DNA from: Bog-473 sp963840435
GTDB taxonomy: Bacteria > Actinomycetota > Acidimicrobiia > Acidimicrobiales > RAAP-2
Direction of reading: 5' to 3'
Assembly: GCA_963840435.1 (NCBI GenBank)
Contig: CAWIYY010000010.1
Location: 1-64,000, forward strand
Length of the DNA: 64,000 nt
The position numbers were made by a program, and so were the translations under genes. The notes beneath the pieces are model-generated. The model was given only the letters and a program-made list of their open reading frames with translations, searched no databases and was not told the origin of the DNA. Each line of letters starts with the position of its first letter. The stretch's first letter is position 1. Below are positions 53,261 to 63,237 of this stretch, piece after piece.

Positions 53261-55036
53261 TCAGCGGCGGACGGCGGCGAGGAGGAGACCCGGGATCTTG
53301 GCCGCTGAAGGATCGGCCTCGAAAGCCACGAAGCGGCGCATGACCTCGTAGGAATCGGGGGCGGTGGCGAACCAGGGCGGCTTGGGGCGGGAACGGAAGG
53401 GGGCCCGTACGACCGACTTTTGCGGGCGGTCGAACATGGCGGCATTGCCCACCACTCCGCAGCCGGATTGGATGTCGGTGCGCGAGTGGCCCGGGTAGGC
53501 GCCCCAGGTGGTGCAGCTCAGTGCGAAAGACACACCGTGCCACACGTTGAACCCGATGGATCCGTAGCGCAGGTCGGCAATGGCGCGTTCCAGCGCTTCG
53601 CTGACCTCGGGCGCCTTCATGGAGGAGGGGCTGGCCAGGATGGTGCAGCCGAGCGTCCCCCACACCACGTCGTTGCAGAAGGCCACGGCGGCATCGACGA
53701 AGGCCGCCGCATCCGGGGCGGTCAATGCGGTCTCGGCCATTTCCCCGCAGAACGACTCCACGTTGAAGCAAATGTCGTCGGTGTGGCCCGGCGGCACATT
53801 GCGGATGAAGGTCCACGGCAGCGCGTCGGCTGGGCCGCGCCCGAACTCCTCGGCCTCGGGGTGGGCGGCCACGAAGGCGTCGTGGCGGGCGTGCGCCCCC
53901 GGGTAGTAGGCGCGCCGTGTCCTGATCTCGGCCAGCGACTGGGTGAGCGCGCCGAGAAACGCCTCGCGCTGGGGCCACGCGGCGTGGGTCACGACGACCC
54001 GGGCCGAGATGCAGTTGAAGCCAGCGTTGTTCACCAGCATGGTGGCCACGTGCTCGGCCTGGTAGCGCAGATCGGTCACCGACCACTTCCCGGGAACGAC
54101 GATGACCGGGGAGACGTTGCCCAGCTCCGCGCTGACCGGCTTGTCGAGCGCGGGCTCGTCGGCCGCCTTACGACGGGCCCCTTCGGGGCCGGTGCCGAAG
54201 ACGACGGCGTCGTAGGTTTTGTCGGAGCCGGTGATGTGCACCGAATCGACACGGGGATGCCGGGCCAGGTACTCACCCACCGCCGCGCCCCCGTCGACGA
54301 TGCGCAGCACGCCCGCCTCGACCAGCGCGGCAAGGGCGCGGTTCCAGTGCGGCACCAGGTAGTCGTTCACCGGGTTGGCCTTCATGACCACGACCTTGCC
54401 CTCGACGAAGAGTTTGGCCAGCACGTCGCGCGGGCCAAGCGAGGCCACGTTGCCGGCGGCGAGCACGAGCACGGTGCCGGCGTGTCCCTCGGGGTCGTTG
54501 TAGGCGGGAGCCTGGCCGGCGACCAGCGAGGCGCGGGTCACGCCGGGCTCCATGACGACTTCGGCCGTGGTCTGGGGGAAGGTGATCTTGTCGAAGGTGC
54601 TGGCCGGGAAGATCTGGACGCGCAGGCGGCCGTCGGCGCTCTCGCGGATGGGTCCGGGGATCTCCGGCTTGTCGCAGCGGGCGATGGCGCGCAGCGAGTC
54701 GCGGTAGAGCCGGGCCATGCGCACGAAGGTGCCGATGCCGGCGAAGAGCTCCTCGCCGGCTTCCGTCGAACCCGGCACGAGGCCCTTGGCCGCGCAGGCG
54801 GCAGCCAACCAGTCGTCCTGGGCGGCCACGGTGTCCTCGATGACACGCGCCAGCAGATCCGCCCGGGCCGTGGCATCCGTCTTGGCCCAACCAGGGGCGT
54901 GATCGGCGACGAGGGCGACCACCTCACTGAGTGCGGCCTCACTCAGAACGGGAGCCGTGCGGGTGGTCCCAGCCTCGTCGTCCAGGCCGGGCTGCTCGAC
55001 CGTCGGTGCGACCGCCCCCCGGCTCGTGAGAGTCAT
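53261..55036 (-). CDS. Aldehyde dehydrogenase family protein
   Basis: NAD(P)-dependent aldehyde oxidoreductase-like protein, 591 residues, longer than the usual 480-500. NPVNDYLVPHWNRALAALVE is an ALDH-type cofactor loop; VDSVHITGSDKTYD is the cofactor motif; ELGNVSPVIVVPG replaces the usual ELGGK signature; the catalytic Cys lies in NNAGFNCISARVVV near residue 325. A 60-residue N-terminal part precedes the fold. This branch of the superfamily has poorly known substrates. The ATG at 55036 is chosen over an upstream one that would read into low-complexity sequence. Confidence 0.85.
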   Translation of the reverse strand: MTLTSRGAVAPTVEQPGLDDEAGTTRTAPVLSEAALSEVVALVADHAPGWAKTDATARADLLARVIEDTVAAQDDWLAAACAAKGLVPGSTEAGEELFAGIGTFVRMARLYRDSLRAIARCDKPEIPGPIRESADGRLRVQIFPASTFDKITFPQTTAEVVMEPGVTRASLVAGQAPAYNDPEGHAGTVLVLAAGNVASLGPRDVLAKLFVEGKVVVMKANPVNDYLVPHWNRALAALVEAGVLRIVDGGAAVGEYLARHPRVDSVHITGSDKTYDAVVFGTGPEGARRKAADEPALDKPVSAELGNVSPVIVVPGKWSVTDLRYQAEHVATMLVNNAGFNCISARVVVTHAAWPQREAFLGALTQSLAEIRTRRAYYPGAHARHDAFVAAHPEAEEFGRGPADALPWTFIRNVPPGHTDDICFNVESFCGEMAETALTAPDAAAFVDAAVAFCNDVVWGTLGCTILASPSSMKAPEVSEALERAIADLRYGSIGFNVWHGVSFALSCTTWGAYPGHSRTDIQSGCGVVGNAAMFDRPQKSVVRAPFRSRPKPPWFATAPDSYEVMRRFVAFEADPSAAKIPGLLLAAVRR

Positions 55037-55224
55037 CACGGTCAGCGTACCGAGGCGATCCGCGTTTGGTGCAGGCGGGCCGGGCCGGGTAGGGCAAGCG
55101 GCCCGAACCGCCCGCTGAGCAGGTGTGAGGGTTCTGTCAGGGCTCCACCCCAGGCGTTGACGGCGACCCTTTGGGTGGGGAGAGTGCAGGGGATGCCAGT
55201 CACGCGTGGGGGTTCGCCGGGCCC

Positions 55225-56761
55225 ATGTCGGTGACACGCCGGCGGGGTGGGGTGGTCGCGACGGCCGCCGTGGGTCTGCTGGCCCTGGCGCTGAGTGCGT
55301 GCGGCACCTCTGGGTCGGCGCCGACGGCGGTCGAGCGCGTCGCGGGTGGCCCGACCGGGCACTACGACGTGCCGTCGGGAATCCACAAGATCAAGCACGT
55401 CATCATCATCGAGCAGGAGAACCGCTCCTTCGACAGCTACTTCGGCACCTACCCGGGGGCGGACGGCATTCCCATGAAGGACGGCCAACCGACGGTGTGC
55501 GTCCCGGTGCCGGGAGCCGGCTGCATGGCGCCGTACCACGACACGGCCGACATCAACGGCGGCGGTCCGCACGGCTATCGCAACGCCCTGGCCGACGTCG
55601 ACGGCGGGAAGATGGACGGCTTCGTCACCCAGGCCACGAAGGCGAAGAAGGGGTGCCTCAACACGGACGACCCTGAGTGCTCCAATGCGGCGACGCCTGA
55701 CGTGATGGGGTACCACACGGCCGCGGAGATCCCGAACTACTGGACGTACGCGAAGGACTTCGTGCTGGACGACCACATGTTCGAGCCGGTCAAGTCCTGG
55801 TCGCTGCCCGACCATCTCTACCTGGTGTCGGGCTGGTCGGCCAAGTGTTCGAGCCCGAATCCCATGAGCTGCAAGAACAGCATCGTCGGTCCCTACACGC
55901 CGGCAGAGATGCAGCGGGCGGTCGACCAAGCTCTCACGACGGGGACGGCCGACATCACCAACGCCTGGACCGACATCACCTGGTTGCTCTACAACAAGCA
56001 CGTCCCCTGGGCCTACTACGTGCAGACGGGAGACCAGCCGGACTGCGACGACGACTCGGCGGTGACGTGCGCGCCGGTGGCGCAGAACTACCTCACACCG
56101 GGGATCTGGAACCCGCTGCCCGTGTTCGAGGACGTGCAGAAGGACCACCAGCTGCGCAACATCCAACCGCTGACCGGATTCTTCGCGGCGGCCAAGAAAG
56201 GAACGCTCCCCTCCGTGATGTGGATCACGCCATCACAGGCGGACAGCGAGCATCCGCCGGCGAGCGTGCACCAGGGTCAGGCCTACGTCACCACCATCAT
56301 CAACGCGGCGATGAAGAGCCCCGACTGGGACTCGACCGCCATCTTCTTGCAGTGGGACGACTGGGGAGGGTTCTACGACGGCGTCGTGCCGCCGCCGGTC
56401 GACCAGAACGGCTACGGCCTGCGGGTGCCGGCGTTGGTGATCTCGCCCTATGCCAAGTCGGGCTTCATCGACCACCAGACGCTGAGCAGTGACGCCTACC
56501 TGAAGTTCATCGAGGACGACTTCTTGGGCGGACGTCGACTCAACCCCAAGACGGACGGGCGGCCAGACCCGCGTCCCGACGTACCGCGAGGACGCCCCGA
56601 TCCTGGGCAACCTGACCAACGACTTCGACTTCAACCAAGCGCCGCGGGCGCCCGTGTTGCTGCCGACCAACCCGCCGACCGACTCGCCGTCCATCCCGGC
56701 CTGGTTCGACGGCCAGGGCCCCTGCCTCGGCTGCACAGCGACACCACCGAGCACGTCCTGA
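55225..56761 (+). CDS. Phospholipase C / phosphoesterase-like exported enzyme (one frame break)
   Basis: Secreted or lipid-anchored phosphoesterase of the phospholipase C/AcpA family (PF04185). The signal region ends in a lipobox-like ALSAC about residue 28. The catalytic motif IIEQENRSFDSYFGTYPG lies near residue 68; NITTP-like spacing, LPDHLYLVSGW and LQWDDWGGFYDGVVPPP follow. The frame breaks near 56578; removing one G restores RPTYREDAPILGNLTNDFDF and a normal end at 56761. About 511 residues after repair. The substrate (phosphatidylcholine, phosphatidylinositol or other phosphate ester) is unknown. A 190-bp gap to the divergent aldehyde dehydrogenase holds the promoters. Confidence 0.85.
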
Positions 56762-56992
56762 GGACCGGGCTCAGGAGACCCGGCGCAAGAAGACCTGCCG
56801 CGTTTCGCGGCTGCCCACGGTCACGAGTCGCCTGCCATCTCCTCCTCGAGGTCGTCGAGCAAGCGGTTGGTCCCGATGGGGTCGGGATCGCTGTCACCGA
56901 GCACCCGTCCTGTGCGAAGAGGGTCTGGGTGAGCAGCTCGCGCGCCTGGACACGATGTCCGGCCCACCGGCCGCGTTGACCCCCAGCTGCCC

Positions 56993-57930
56993 TCAGGAGA
57001 CTCGGGGCAGAACCTCGCGGGCCAGCAGTTCGATGTGGTCGAGGTCGTGGAGGTCGAGCACCTGGAGATAGACGGTCTCGGCGCCGATGAGGCCGAAGTC
57101 CTGAATGCGGGCCACCACCTCGTCCGGTGTGCCAGCCGCCCCGTTCGCCCGCAGCTCGTCGGGCTTGCGCCCGATGCGGGCGGCCCGGCGCTCGACCTCG
57201 GCCTCGTCCCGGCCGCAACAGACGACCTGGGCGGCGGAAAGACGCAGCGATCTGGGGTCGCGGCCGCGTTCCTCGCAGGCGGCGCGGACCCGGATGTACT
57301 GGGCCTCGTATCGGCCAGCGACGAGAAGGCGAGGTTGAACTCGTTGGCGTAGGTGGCGGCAAGGCGTGGCGTGCGCTTTGCCCCGTGCCCACCCACGATG
57401 AGGGGTGGGTGCGGTCGCTGGGCCGGCTTGGGCAGGGCGGGGCTGTCCTTGAGGTGGAAGTGGTGGCCGTCGAAGCTGAACTTCTCGTCGTCGGGCGTCC
57501 CCCACAGACCGGTGAGGATGGCGAAGGTCTCCTCGAGGCGCTCGAAGCGCTCGCCCAGGGGCGGGAACTCGAAGCCGTAGGCGGCGTGCTCGGCGTCGTA
57601 CCAGCCGGCGCCCAGGCCGAGCTCGACCCGGCCGCCCGACATGTCGTCGACCTGGGCCACCTCGACGGCGAGCAGGCCGGGTGGGCGGAAGGTGGCGCTG
57701 GTGACGAGGGTGCCCAGCCGGATGCGCTCGGTCTCACGGGCGATGGCACCCAGGGTCAGCCAGGCGTCGGTCGGCCCGGGCAGGCCGTCGCCGCCCATGG
57801 TGAGGAAGTGGTCCGAGCGGAAGAAGGCGTCGAAGCCTGCGGCCTCGGCCGCCTGGGCCACGCTGAGGAGGGTCTCGTAGGACGCACCCTGTTGGGGTTC
57901 GACGAAGATGCGGAGCAACACGGCGGCCAA
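56993..57930 (-). CDS. LLM-class F420-dependent oxidoreductase (one frame break)
   Basis: Luciferase-like TIM-barrel oxidoreductase, probably F420- or FMN-dependent; actinobacteria hold many. The N-terminal half has AEAAGFDAFFRSDHFL, VTSATFRPPGLLAVEVAQVD and GRVELGLGAGWYDAEH. The frame changes near 57309: one missing base between SSLADT and EAQYIRVRAACEERG. The C-terminal part ends LARELLPRVS-like. The start is unclear: TTG at 57930 or GTG at 57921. It is divergent from the second LLM gene across about 80 bases. Confidence 0.85.
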
Positions 57931-58007
57931 CGTAGCCGGGCGTTGCCGGTTCCCGTCGGTCCGGGCCAGCGGGCAGGGGTCGGCGCAGCGGGGCAGACTG
58001 CCACCCC

Positions 58008-58869
58008 ATGGACATCGGCGTGATCTTCCCGCAGACCGAGCTCGGCTACGACCTCGGGGCCGTCCGCGCGGTCGGCCAGGCCGTGGCCGACCTCGGGTTC
58101 GTGCACTTCGCGGCCTACGACCACATTCTCGGGGCGGACGTGGCCGTGCACGGTGATATCGGCGGCCCTTACACCATCGAAGACCCGTTCCGTGAGCCGC
58201 TGACGATGTTCGCCTACCTGGCGGGCTTCACGGACCTGGCCTTCGCCACCTCCATTTTGATCGGGCCCCAGCGCCAGACGGCACTGCTGGCCAAGCAGGC
58301 GGCCGAGGTCGACATCGTCAGCGGAGGCAAGTTCCGGCTCGGGCTCGGGGTCGGCTGGAACAAGGTCGAGTACGACGTGCTGGGAATGCCCTTCGAGAAG
58401 CGGGGTCAGATCCTGGAGGAACAGATCACGGTGCTGCGCGCCCTGTGGACCGAACGCAGCGTGACGTTCGACGGGCGCTTCCACCACATTGAAGCTGCGG
58501 GCATCGCCCCGCTGCCGGTGCAGCGGCCCATCCCGATCTGGATCGGCGCCTTCGAGCCGGCCGCGCTGCGTCGGGTGGGCCGGCTGGCCGACGGCTGGTT
58601 CCCCATGGCCCGGCCCCGGGGCGGGCTCGAGGAGGCACTCGAGGAGGTCCGCGCCGGAGCGGCCGAGGTGGGGCGGGACCTCTCGAACTTCCAGTTCGAG
58701 GGCCGGCTCGAATACGCCGGGCCGCGACCTCGAGCGCATGGCCGACCACGCGCGGCGCTGGGGCGAGGCCGGCGCCACCCACCTGTCGGTGAACACGATG
58801 CACTCGGGCCTCGACGGCGCCGACGCGCACATCGCCGCACTGACCGAGGTGGCCGGCGCGCTGCTCTGA
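58008..58869 (+). CDS. LLM-class F420-dependent oxidoreductase (one frame break)
   Basis: Second luciferase-like oxidoreductase, 287 residues after repair. MDIGVIFPQTELGYDLGAVR starts the barrel; TSILIGPQRQTALLAKQAAE and GGKFRLGLGVGWNKVEYDV are family motifs. One extra C near 58722 breaks YAGRDLERMADHARRWGEAG; the remaining frame then runs to 58869. The substrate is unknown. The pair with the neighbouring LLM gene is divergent rather than one operon, so they need not share a pathway. Confidence 0.86.
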
Positions 58870-58886
58870 GTCTGGCCCGTGCGGGC

Positions 58887-59956
58887 TCAGGGCCGGGTGA
58901 AGGTGAGAAGACGTTCTCCGGCGTCGGCCAAGCGGTCACGGGCACCTCGCTGATCCGGGCGGGCCAGGCCGACCGCATCGAGCGAGTCCTCGCAGCGGGC
59001 GGTATAGGCCAGGACGTAGGCGGCGGCCGCGCCGGTGGCGCGCCACTGCACCTCGTCCAAGACGGCGACCAGCGGCCTCTTCGTATGAAAGGACGAACTC
59101 GGAGATGCTCTCGAGCGAGGGGAACTCCGAACCGCCGGGCTCAGCGGTGACGGACCACGTCGCCGCGGCCTGCCCGACCGCCGTGCTCTCGGGCACCAGG
59201 GCGAGGCTGTCCCAGTCGTACGCGGCGACGCAGGCCGCCGGCGCCGAGCCGGACGTTGCGAGCCGACCAGTCGGTGTGGGCGATCACCGGCGGCGAACGA
59301 TCGGCTCCTCGCGCAGGGCGCATGCCCTCGTCGCGTGGTGATCGATCGCGGCCGTGGCGGCCGATGCCAACTCGAAGTCGAAGAGGGGACTGTGGGGCTC
59401 GGCATAGAGGCACCCCGTCGCGGCGCACGGAGGGGGTGCCTGGCCGGCGCGCCGTCCGGGCTGAGCGCCCGGCACAGCGAGACCTGGCGGGCCAGACCAG
59501 CCGCCGACTGCCGTGCAGTCTTCGGACCCCTGCAATGGCACCATGCCGGGGTCGTGCAGGTACGACACGGCGAGGGCGAGATGGGGCCGGGCCGGCTGGA
59601 GCGGGGTCGGTGACGCCAGCGGGGCGGGCGCAGGGAAAGCCCGCGCTGGACAGGTGCGCCTGCACCGACGTGGACGGCGCGCAGGTACGGCGCAGTCCAA
59701 CGCTCCTGGTATGCCTTGACCACGACGTCGTCACCGGACTCGAGGCGGACGCCGAAGACACATCCGGCCGAGGCAGAAGTAGGACAGCCCCATCGGCCAC
59801 GCCGGTGCCGAGCTGGTGCCGGCAGTAAAGCTCGAGCACCGCCGCCATCGCTTCGGGATCAACCGATCCGACGACGGACTCCTCGACGGGATGGACCTGC
59901 AGGCGGTCCAGCTCCTGCCGGATCAATGTGGCCAACGGAGGCACCGCGGCCATCAT
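58887..59956 (-). pseudogene. Aminoglycoside-phosphotransferase-like kinase, heavily frameshifted
   Basis: Fragments in several frames, all in order, reconstruct a phosphotransferase (APH) fold: VPPLATLIRQELDRLQVHPV, then DDVVVKAYQERWTAPYLRAV, then PHSPLFDFELASAATA, the catalytic loop IAHTDWSARNVRL (Brenner motif H-x-D-x5-N form), then PESTAVGQAAATWSVTAEPG and AAYVLAYTARCEDSLD. At least five frame changes occur in about 1.07 kb, denser than anywhere else here. That could be local bad sequence or a decayed gene. As written no full enzyme is made. Family members phosphorylate aminoglycosides, choline, homoserine or other small molecules. Confidence 0.6.
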
Positions 59957-60073
59957 CGCCGACGCTGGTGTTGAGCGGGTGATTCCGCCTTCGTGCCGAC
60001 GGACCCAGGCCACCAAGGCCCTGACCAGGGGCCGACCGATCGCCCCGGTCCCGCCGGCCACGACTATCCGCAT
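59957..60073 (-). pseudogene. Truncated NAD(P)-dependent epimerase N-terminus
   Basis: The minus strand starts with an ATG at 60073 and encodes MRIVVAGGTGAIGRPLVRAL, a Rossmann nucleotide-binding start of the epimerase/NmrA type, then about 18 more residues. The frame runs straight into the phosphotransferase-like region without the rest of the epimerase. It looks like a fragment left after deletion of an epimerase gene. Confidence 0.55.
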
Positions 60074-60157
60074 CGTCGGGAGGCAGCGGGGCTGTCCCGG
60101 GCGGGAATTGGGAGGGGGGTGTGCCGCTTCAGACCTGGGCTTTGGCAGGATGTTGTG

Positions 60158-61036
60158 ATGAGCGACCAGAGCGGCTACCCAGGCGCGCCTCCGGGTTGGT
60201 ACCCGGATCCGGCCGGCGGGCCGGGCCAGCGCTGGTGGGACGGGTACGCCTGGACGGAATCGACCGTCCTGCCGCAGCGTCCGCCGCCACCGCCGCCCTG
60301 GGCCAGCGCCTCGCCGCCGCAGGGCCCGCCCTCCACCGTTGCGCCGTGGGCCGAAGCGTCGCAACGCCTGGCGACGGTCACCACGGCCAACCTGGTCGAC
60401 AGCGAGCTGCGGCTGGCGCCCCTGGCCCGGTTCGCCGTCGTGCTGCCCGCCGTCTACTCCCTGTTCGGGCTCATTGAGAACCGGGCCAACGCAGCGGCGG
60501 AGCGCAACGCCGGACACCAGCTCCGCCTCGACTTCCACGACGCCGGGGTCGGCAAGACGCCGCCGCCCTATCACGGCATCACCCCAGCGTACGGTCCCTA
60601 CCTCTTCCTCCTCCTGATCCTGACAGCGATCGCGGTCGTCGTCGCCTGCATCTGGCAGCATCGGGCGGCGTCAGCGGGACGGGCGCTGGGCATCCCGGCA
60701 CGGCATTCGCCCGCCTGGGGAGTCGGCGCCTGGTTCGTGCCCATCGTGAATTACTGGATCCCCTATGGCGCCATCCGCGACTGCTTCGCGCCGGACGACC
60801 CGCACCGCGCCCGCGTGTTGCAGTGGTGGATCGCCTGGTTGATCGGCTCCAACCTCAGCCTGGCCGCCATCATCACCGTCTTCTTCTCGACGGGTGCAGC
60901 ACTGGTTGTCTCGATCCTCGCCGCAGTGGCCTACGTCGCCGTCATCGCCTGGTCGCCCGGCCTTGTCACGGCTGTTTCAGCGGCCCACCGCGACGCGATG
61001 GCCGAGAGCCAGAAGTCGGGTGTCCTGACCGGCTGA
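60158..61036 (+). CDS. DUF2510/DUF4328 membrane protein
   Basis: 292 residues. The N-terminal DUF2510 motif (PGWYPDPAGGPGQRWWDGYA) is followed by a Pro-rich linker and a four-helix DUF4328 domain with FGLIENRANAAAERN-like helix, PAWGVGAWFVPIVNYWIPYG, and the C-terminal helices. DUF2510 proteins are common in Actinomycetota and are thought to act at the membrane; the function is unknown. ATG 60158 follows a GA-rich site. It is divergent from the truncated epimerase. Confidence 0.85.
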   Translation: MSDQSGYPGAPPGWYPDPAGGPGQRWWDGYAWTESTVLPQRPPPPPPWASASPPQGPPSTVAPWAEASQRLATVTTANLVDSELRLAPLARFAVVLPAVYSLFGLIENRANAAAERNAGHQLRLDFHDAGVGKTPPPYHGITPAYGPYLFLLLILTAIAVVVACIWQHRAASAGRALGIPARHSPAWGVGAWFVPIVNYWIPYGAIRDCFAPDDPHRARVLQWWIAWLIGSNLSLAAIITVFFSTGAALVVSILAAVAYVAVIAWSPGLVTAVSAAHRDAMAESQKSGVLTG

Positions 61037-61092
61037 GTCGATCCGGACACCGGCCTGAGCCGGTCCTGAGCCGCCCCAAACCGATACGAACT

Positions 61093-61133
61093 GTTCACCT
61101 GGAGATTGCACGGGCGTTCCCCTGAAATTCACC
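61093..61133 (+). promoter_or_regulatory. PHO box (PhoP binding site) upstream of pstB
   Basis: GTTCCCC-TGAA-ATTCACC at 61116-61133 is a direct repeat with an 11-base period, the pattern of actinobacterial PHO boxes. A further GTTCACC lies at 61093-61099, with a second half-like GATTGCA 11 bases later. The cluster ends 22 bases before the pstB start, so it overlaps the promoter. PhoP control under phosphate limitation is inferred. Confidence 0.65.
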
Positions 61134-61155
61134 TCGCCTCGCTACGGTCCAGCCA

Positions 61156-62016
61156 GTGGTAGATGCAGATCCCACCCACGCTCGTAACGAACCAGTTACG
61201 ACTGGCCAACAGTCCGCGATTGAAGAGTCCTTGCGGTTCCTCGACCCCGACGCCACTCGACCTGAGGACGTCATGGAATCGAAGAAGCTGTCCTTGGCCT
61301 TTTCGGGTCGCATCGTGTTGTCCGACGTGAACGTCGCGCTCAAGCGCGGCTCGATCACCGCGCTCATCGGTCCGACCGGCTCAGGAAAGTCCACCTTCCT
61401 GCGCACGCTCAACCGCATGAACGACCGAGTGCCCGGGTTCTCGCGCGAGGGGGACGTGACGTACGACGACCTGAGCCTGTGGGCTCCGAGCGTCGATCTC
61501 CTGACCTTGCGGCGGCGCGTCGGCATGCTCTTCCAGCGCCCCAATCCGTTCCCGATGTCGATCAGGGACAACGTCGTCGCAGGGGTCAAGGCGCACCGCA
61601 TCGCCAAGGGCAAGCAACTCGACGTGGTGTGCGAGCGACGCCTGACCGAGGTCGGGTTGTGGGGCGCCGTCAAGGACCGCCTCAACGATTCGCCGTTCCG
61701 GCTGTCGGGTGGCCAGCAGCAACTGCTCTGCCTGGCCCGGGCGCTGGCCGTCGGCCCGGAGGTACTCCTGCTCGACGAGCCCACCTCGGCTCTCGACCCG
61801 GTGACCACGGAGGCGATCGAGGCGCTGATCAAGACACTGACCCCGGCGCTCAGCCTCATCGTGGTGACCCACAACTTGGGCCAGGCGACGCGCATCTCGG
61901 ACCAGACGATGTTCTTCTTTCAGGGGGCGCTGGTGGAGCACGGTCCGACCGAGGACCTCTTCAACCGGCCCCAACATCCCGACACCGAACGGTACGTCAC
62001 AGGACGGATGGGCTGA
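61156..62016 (+). CDS. pstB: Phosphate ABC transporter ATP-binding protein
   Basis: ATPase of the high-affinity phosphate importer PstSCAB. The 286 residues show Walker A GPTGSGKST near residue 74, LFQRPNPFPMSI (PstB-specific), the signature LSGGQQQLLCLARALA near residue 178, Walker B LLLDEP, and VVTHNL. The start at GTG 61156 adds about 40 residues before the ABC domain (KKLSLAFSGR); an internal ATG (MESKKLSLAF) at 61273 could be the real start. pstB precedes pstS and pstC here, while most pst operons end with pstB, so a second pstB may lie beyond the window. Confidence 0.93.
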   Translation: MVDADPTHARNEPVTTGQQSAIEESLRFLDPDATRPEDVMESKKLSLAFSGRIVLSDVNVALKRGSITALIGPTGSGKSTFLRTLNRMNDRVPGFSREGDVTYDDLSLWAPSVDLLTLRRRVGMLFQRPNPFPMSIRDNVVAGVKAHRIAKGKQLDVVCERRLTEVGLWGAVKDRLNDSPFRLSGGQQQLLCLARALAVGPEVLLLDEPTSALDPVTTEAIEALIKTLTPALSLIVVTHNLGQATRISDQTMFFFQGALVEHGPTEDLFNRPQHPDTERYVTGRMG

Positions 62017-62112
62017 GGGAGCCGGGGGGGACCCACGCGGCGGATGGCAGCGAAATGGTCGACCGGATCAACAAGAGCAACACCAACCACCACCATCACA
62101 AGGAGAGAACCT

Positions 62113-63237
62113 GTGACGAAATCCATGAGTACGACGCGACTGCGGCGAGGCTTCATCGCTGCCGCGGTTGCGGGGCTCGCCCTGAGCTCGGTCGTCCTCA
62201 GCACCGCCGCTTCGGCGACCGTCAAGTTGCCCGCCAGCAAGGTGGAAACGCCATCGTCGGGCAGCCTGACCGAAACGGGAAGCACGCTGCTGTACCCGCT
62301 CTTCAACCTCTGGGTGGGTGGCTACACCCAGAAGTTCCCGAAGGTGCAGATGCAGACGGCAGGGACGGGCTCGGGCACGGGCATCTCGGACGCTGAGAAC
62401 GGCACCATCGACATCGGTGCCTCCGACGCCTACCTGGCGCCGAGCGTGTCGACGTCCAATCCCGACCTCAAGAACATCCCGCTGGCCATCTCAGCGCAGA
62501 TCGTGGCGTACAACGTGCCCGGGGTGCTCTCGCACCTGAAGCTGAGCGGCAAGGTGCTCTCGGCCATCTACCAGGGTCAGATCACCAAGTGGAATGCCTC
62601 GCAGATCACCAGCCTGAACCCCGGCGTGACGCTCCCGAGCATCCCCATCGTGACGCTGCACCGCTCGGACAGCAGTGGCGACACCTTCTTGTTCACGACC
62701 TACCTGTCCAAGACCGACCCCTCGGGCTGGGGCAGCAAGATCGGCTTCAACACGACGGTGCCGTGGCCTTCGGCCCCGGGCGCGCTCGGTGAGAACGGCA
62801 ACTCGGGCATGGTGACGGGCTGCAAGGCCACGCCTGGCTGCATCGCGTACGTCGGCATCAGCTACCTGACCCAGGCGCTGCAGGCCGGACTCGGCTACGC
62901 CTCGCTGCAGAACGCCAAGGGCCAGTACGAGGTGCCGACCCAGGCCTCCATCAACGCCGAGGCTGCGGCCTTCGTCAAGAAGACGCCGGCCAACGGCACC
63001 ATCTCGCTGATCTACGGTCAGGCCAGCGGCGGCTACCCGATCATCAACTACGAGTACGCCATCGTCTCGACCCACCAGCAGAGCAGCTCGACGGCCAAGA
63101 ACATGCGCTCGTTCCTGGAGTGGGCCATCAACTCGAAGGACGGCTCCGCCACGTCGTACCTGGCTCAGGTGAACTTCCAGCCACTTCCCTCGAAGGTCGA
63201 GGCGCAGTCGCTGAAGCAGATTCTGGGCATTTCGTAG
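62113..63237 (+). CDS. pstS: Phosphate ABC transporter substrate-binding protein
   Basis: Extracytoplasmic phosphate-binding protein, 374 residues. GTG 62113 lies seven bases after a strong AAGGAGA ribosome site. The signal peptide covers about residues 1-40 (GFIAAAVAGLALSSVVLSTA); a clear lipobox Cys is missing, so the protein may be secreted or anchored another way. Phosphate-contact motifs are ETGSTLLYPL near residue 57, AGTGSGTGISD near residue 85, and HRSDSSGDTFLF near residue 183. It follows pstB by 96 bases and overlaps pstC by one base. Confidence 0.94.
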   Translation: MTKSMSTTRLRRGFIAAAVAGLALSSVVLSTAASATVKLPASKVETPSSGSLTETGSTLLYPLFNLWVGGYTQKFPKVQMQTAGTGSGTGISDAENGTIDIGASDAYLAPSVSTSNPDLKNIPLAISAQIVAYNVPGVLSHLKLSGKVLSAIYQGQITKWNASQITSLNPGVTLPSIPIVTLHRSDSSGDTFLFTTYLSKTDPSGWGSKIGFNTTVPWPSAPGALGENGNSGMVTGCKATPGCIAYVGISYLTQALQAGLGYASLQNAKGQYEVPTQASINAEAAAFVKKTPANGTISLIYGQASGGYPIINYEYAIVSTHQQSSSTAKNMRSFLEWAINSKDGSATSYLAQVNFQPLPSKVEAQSLKQILGIS

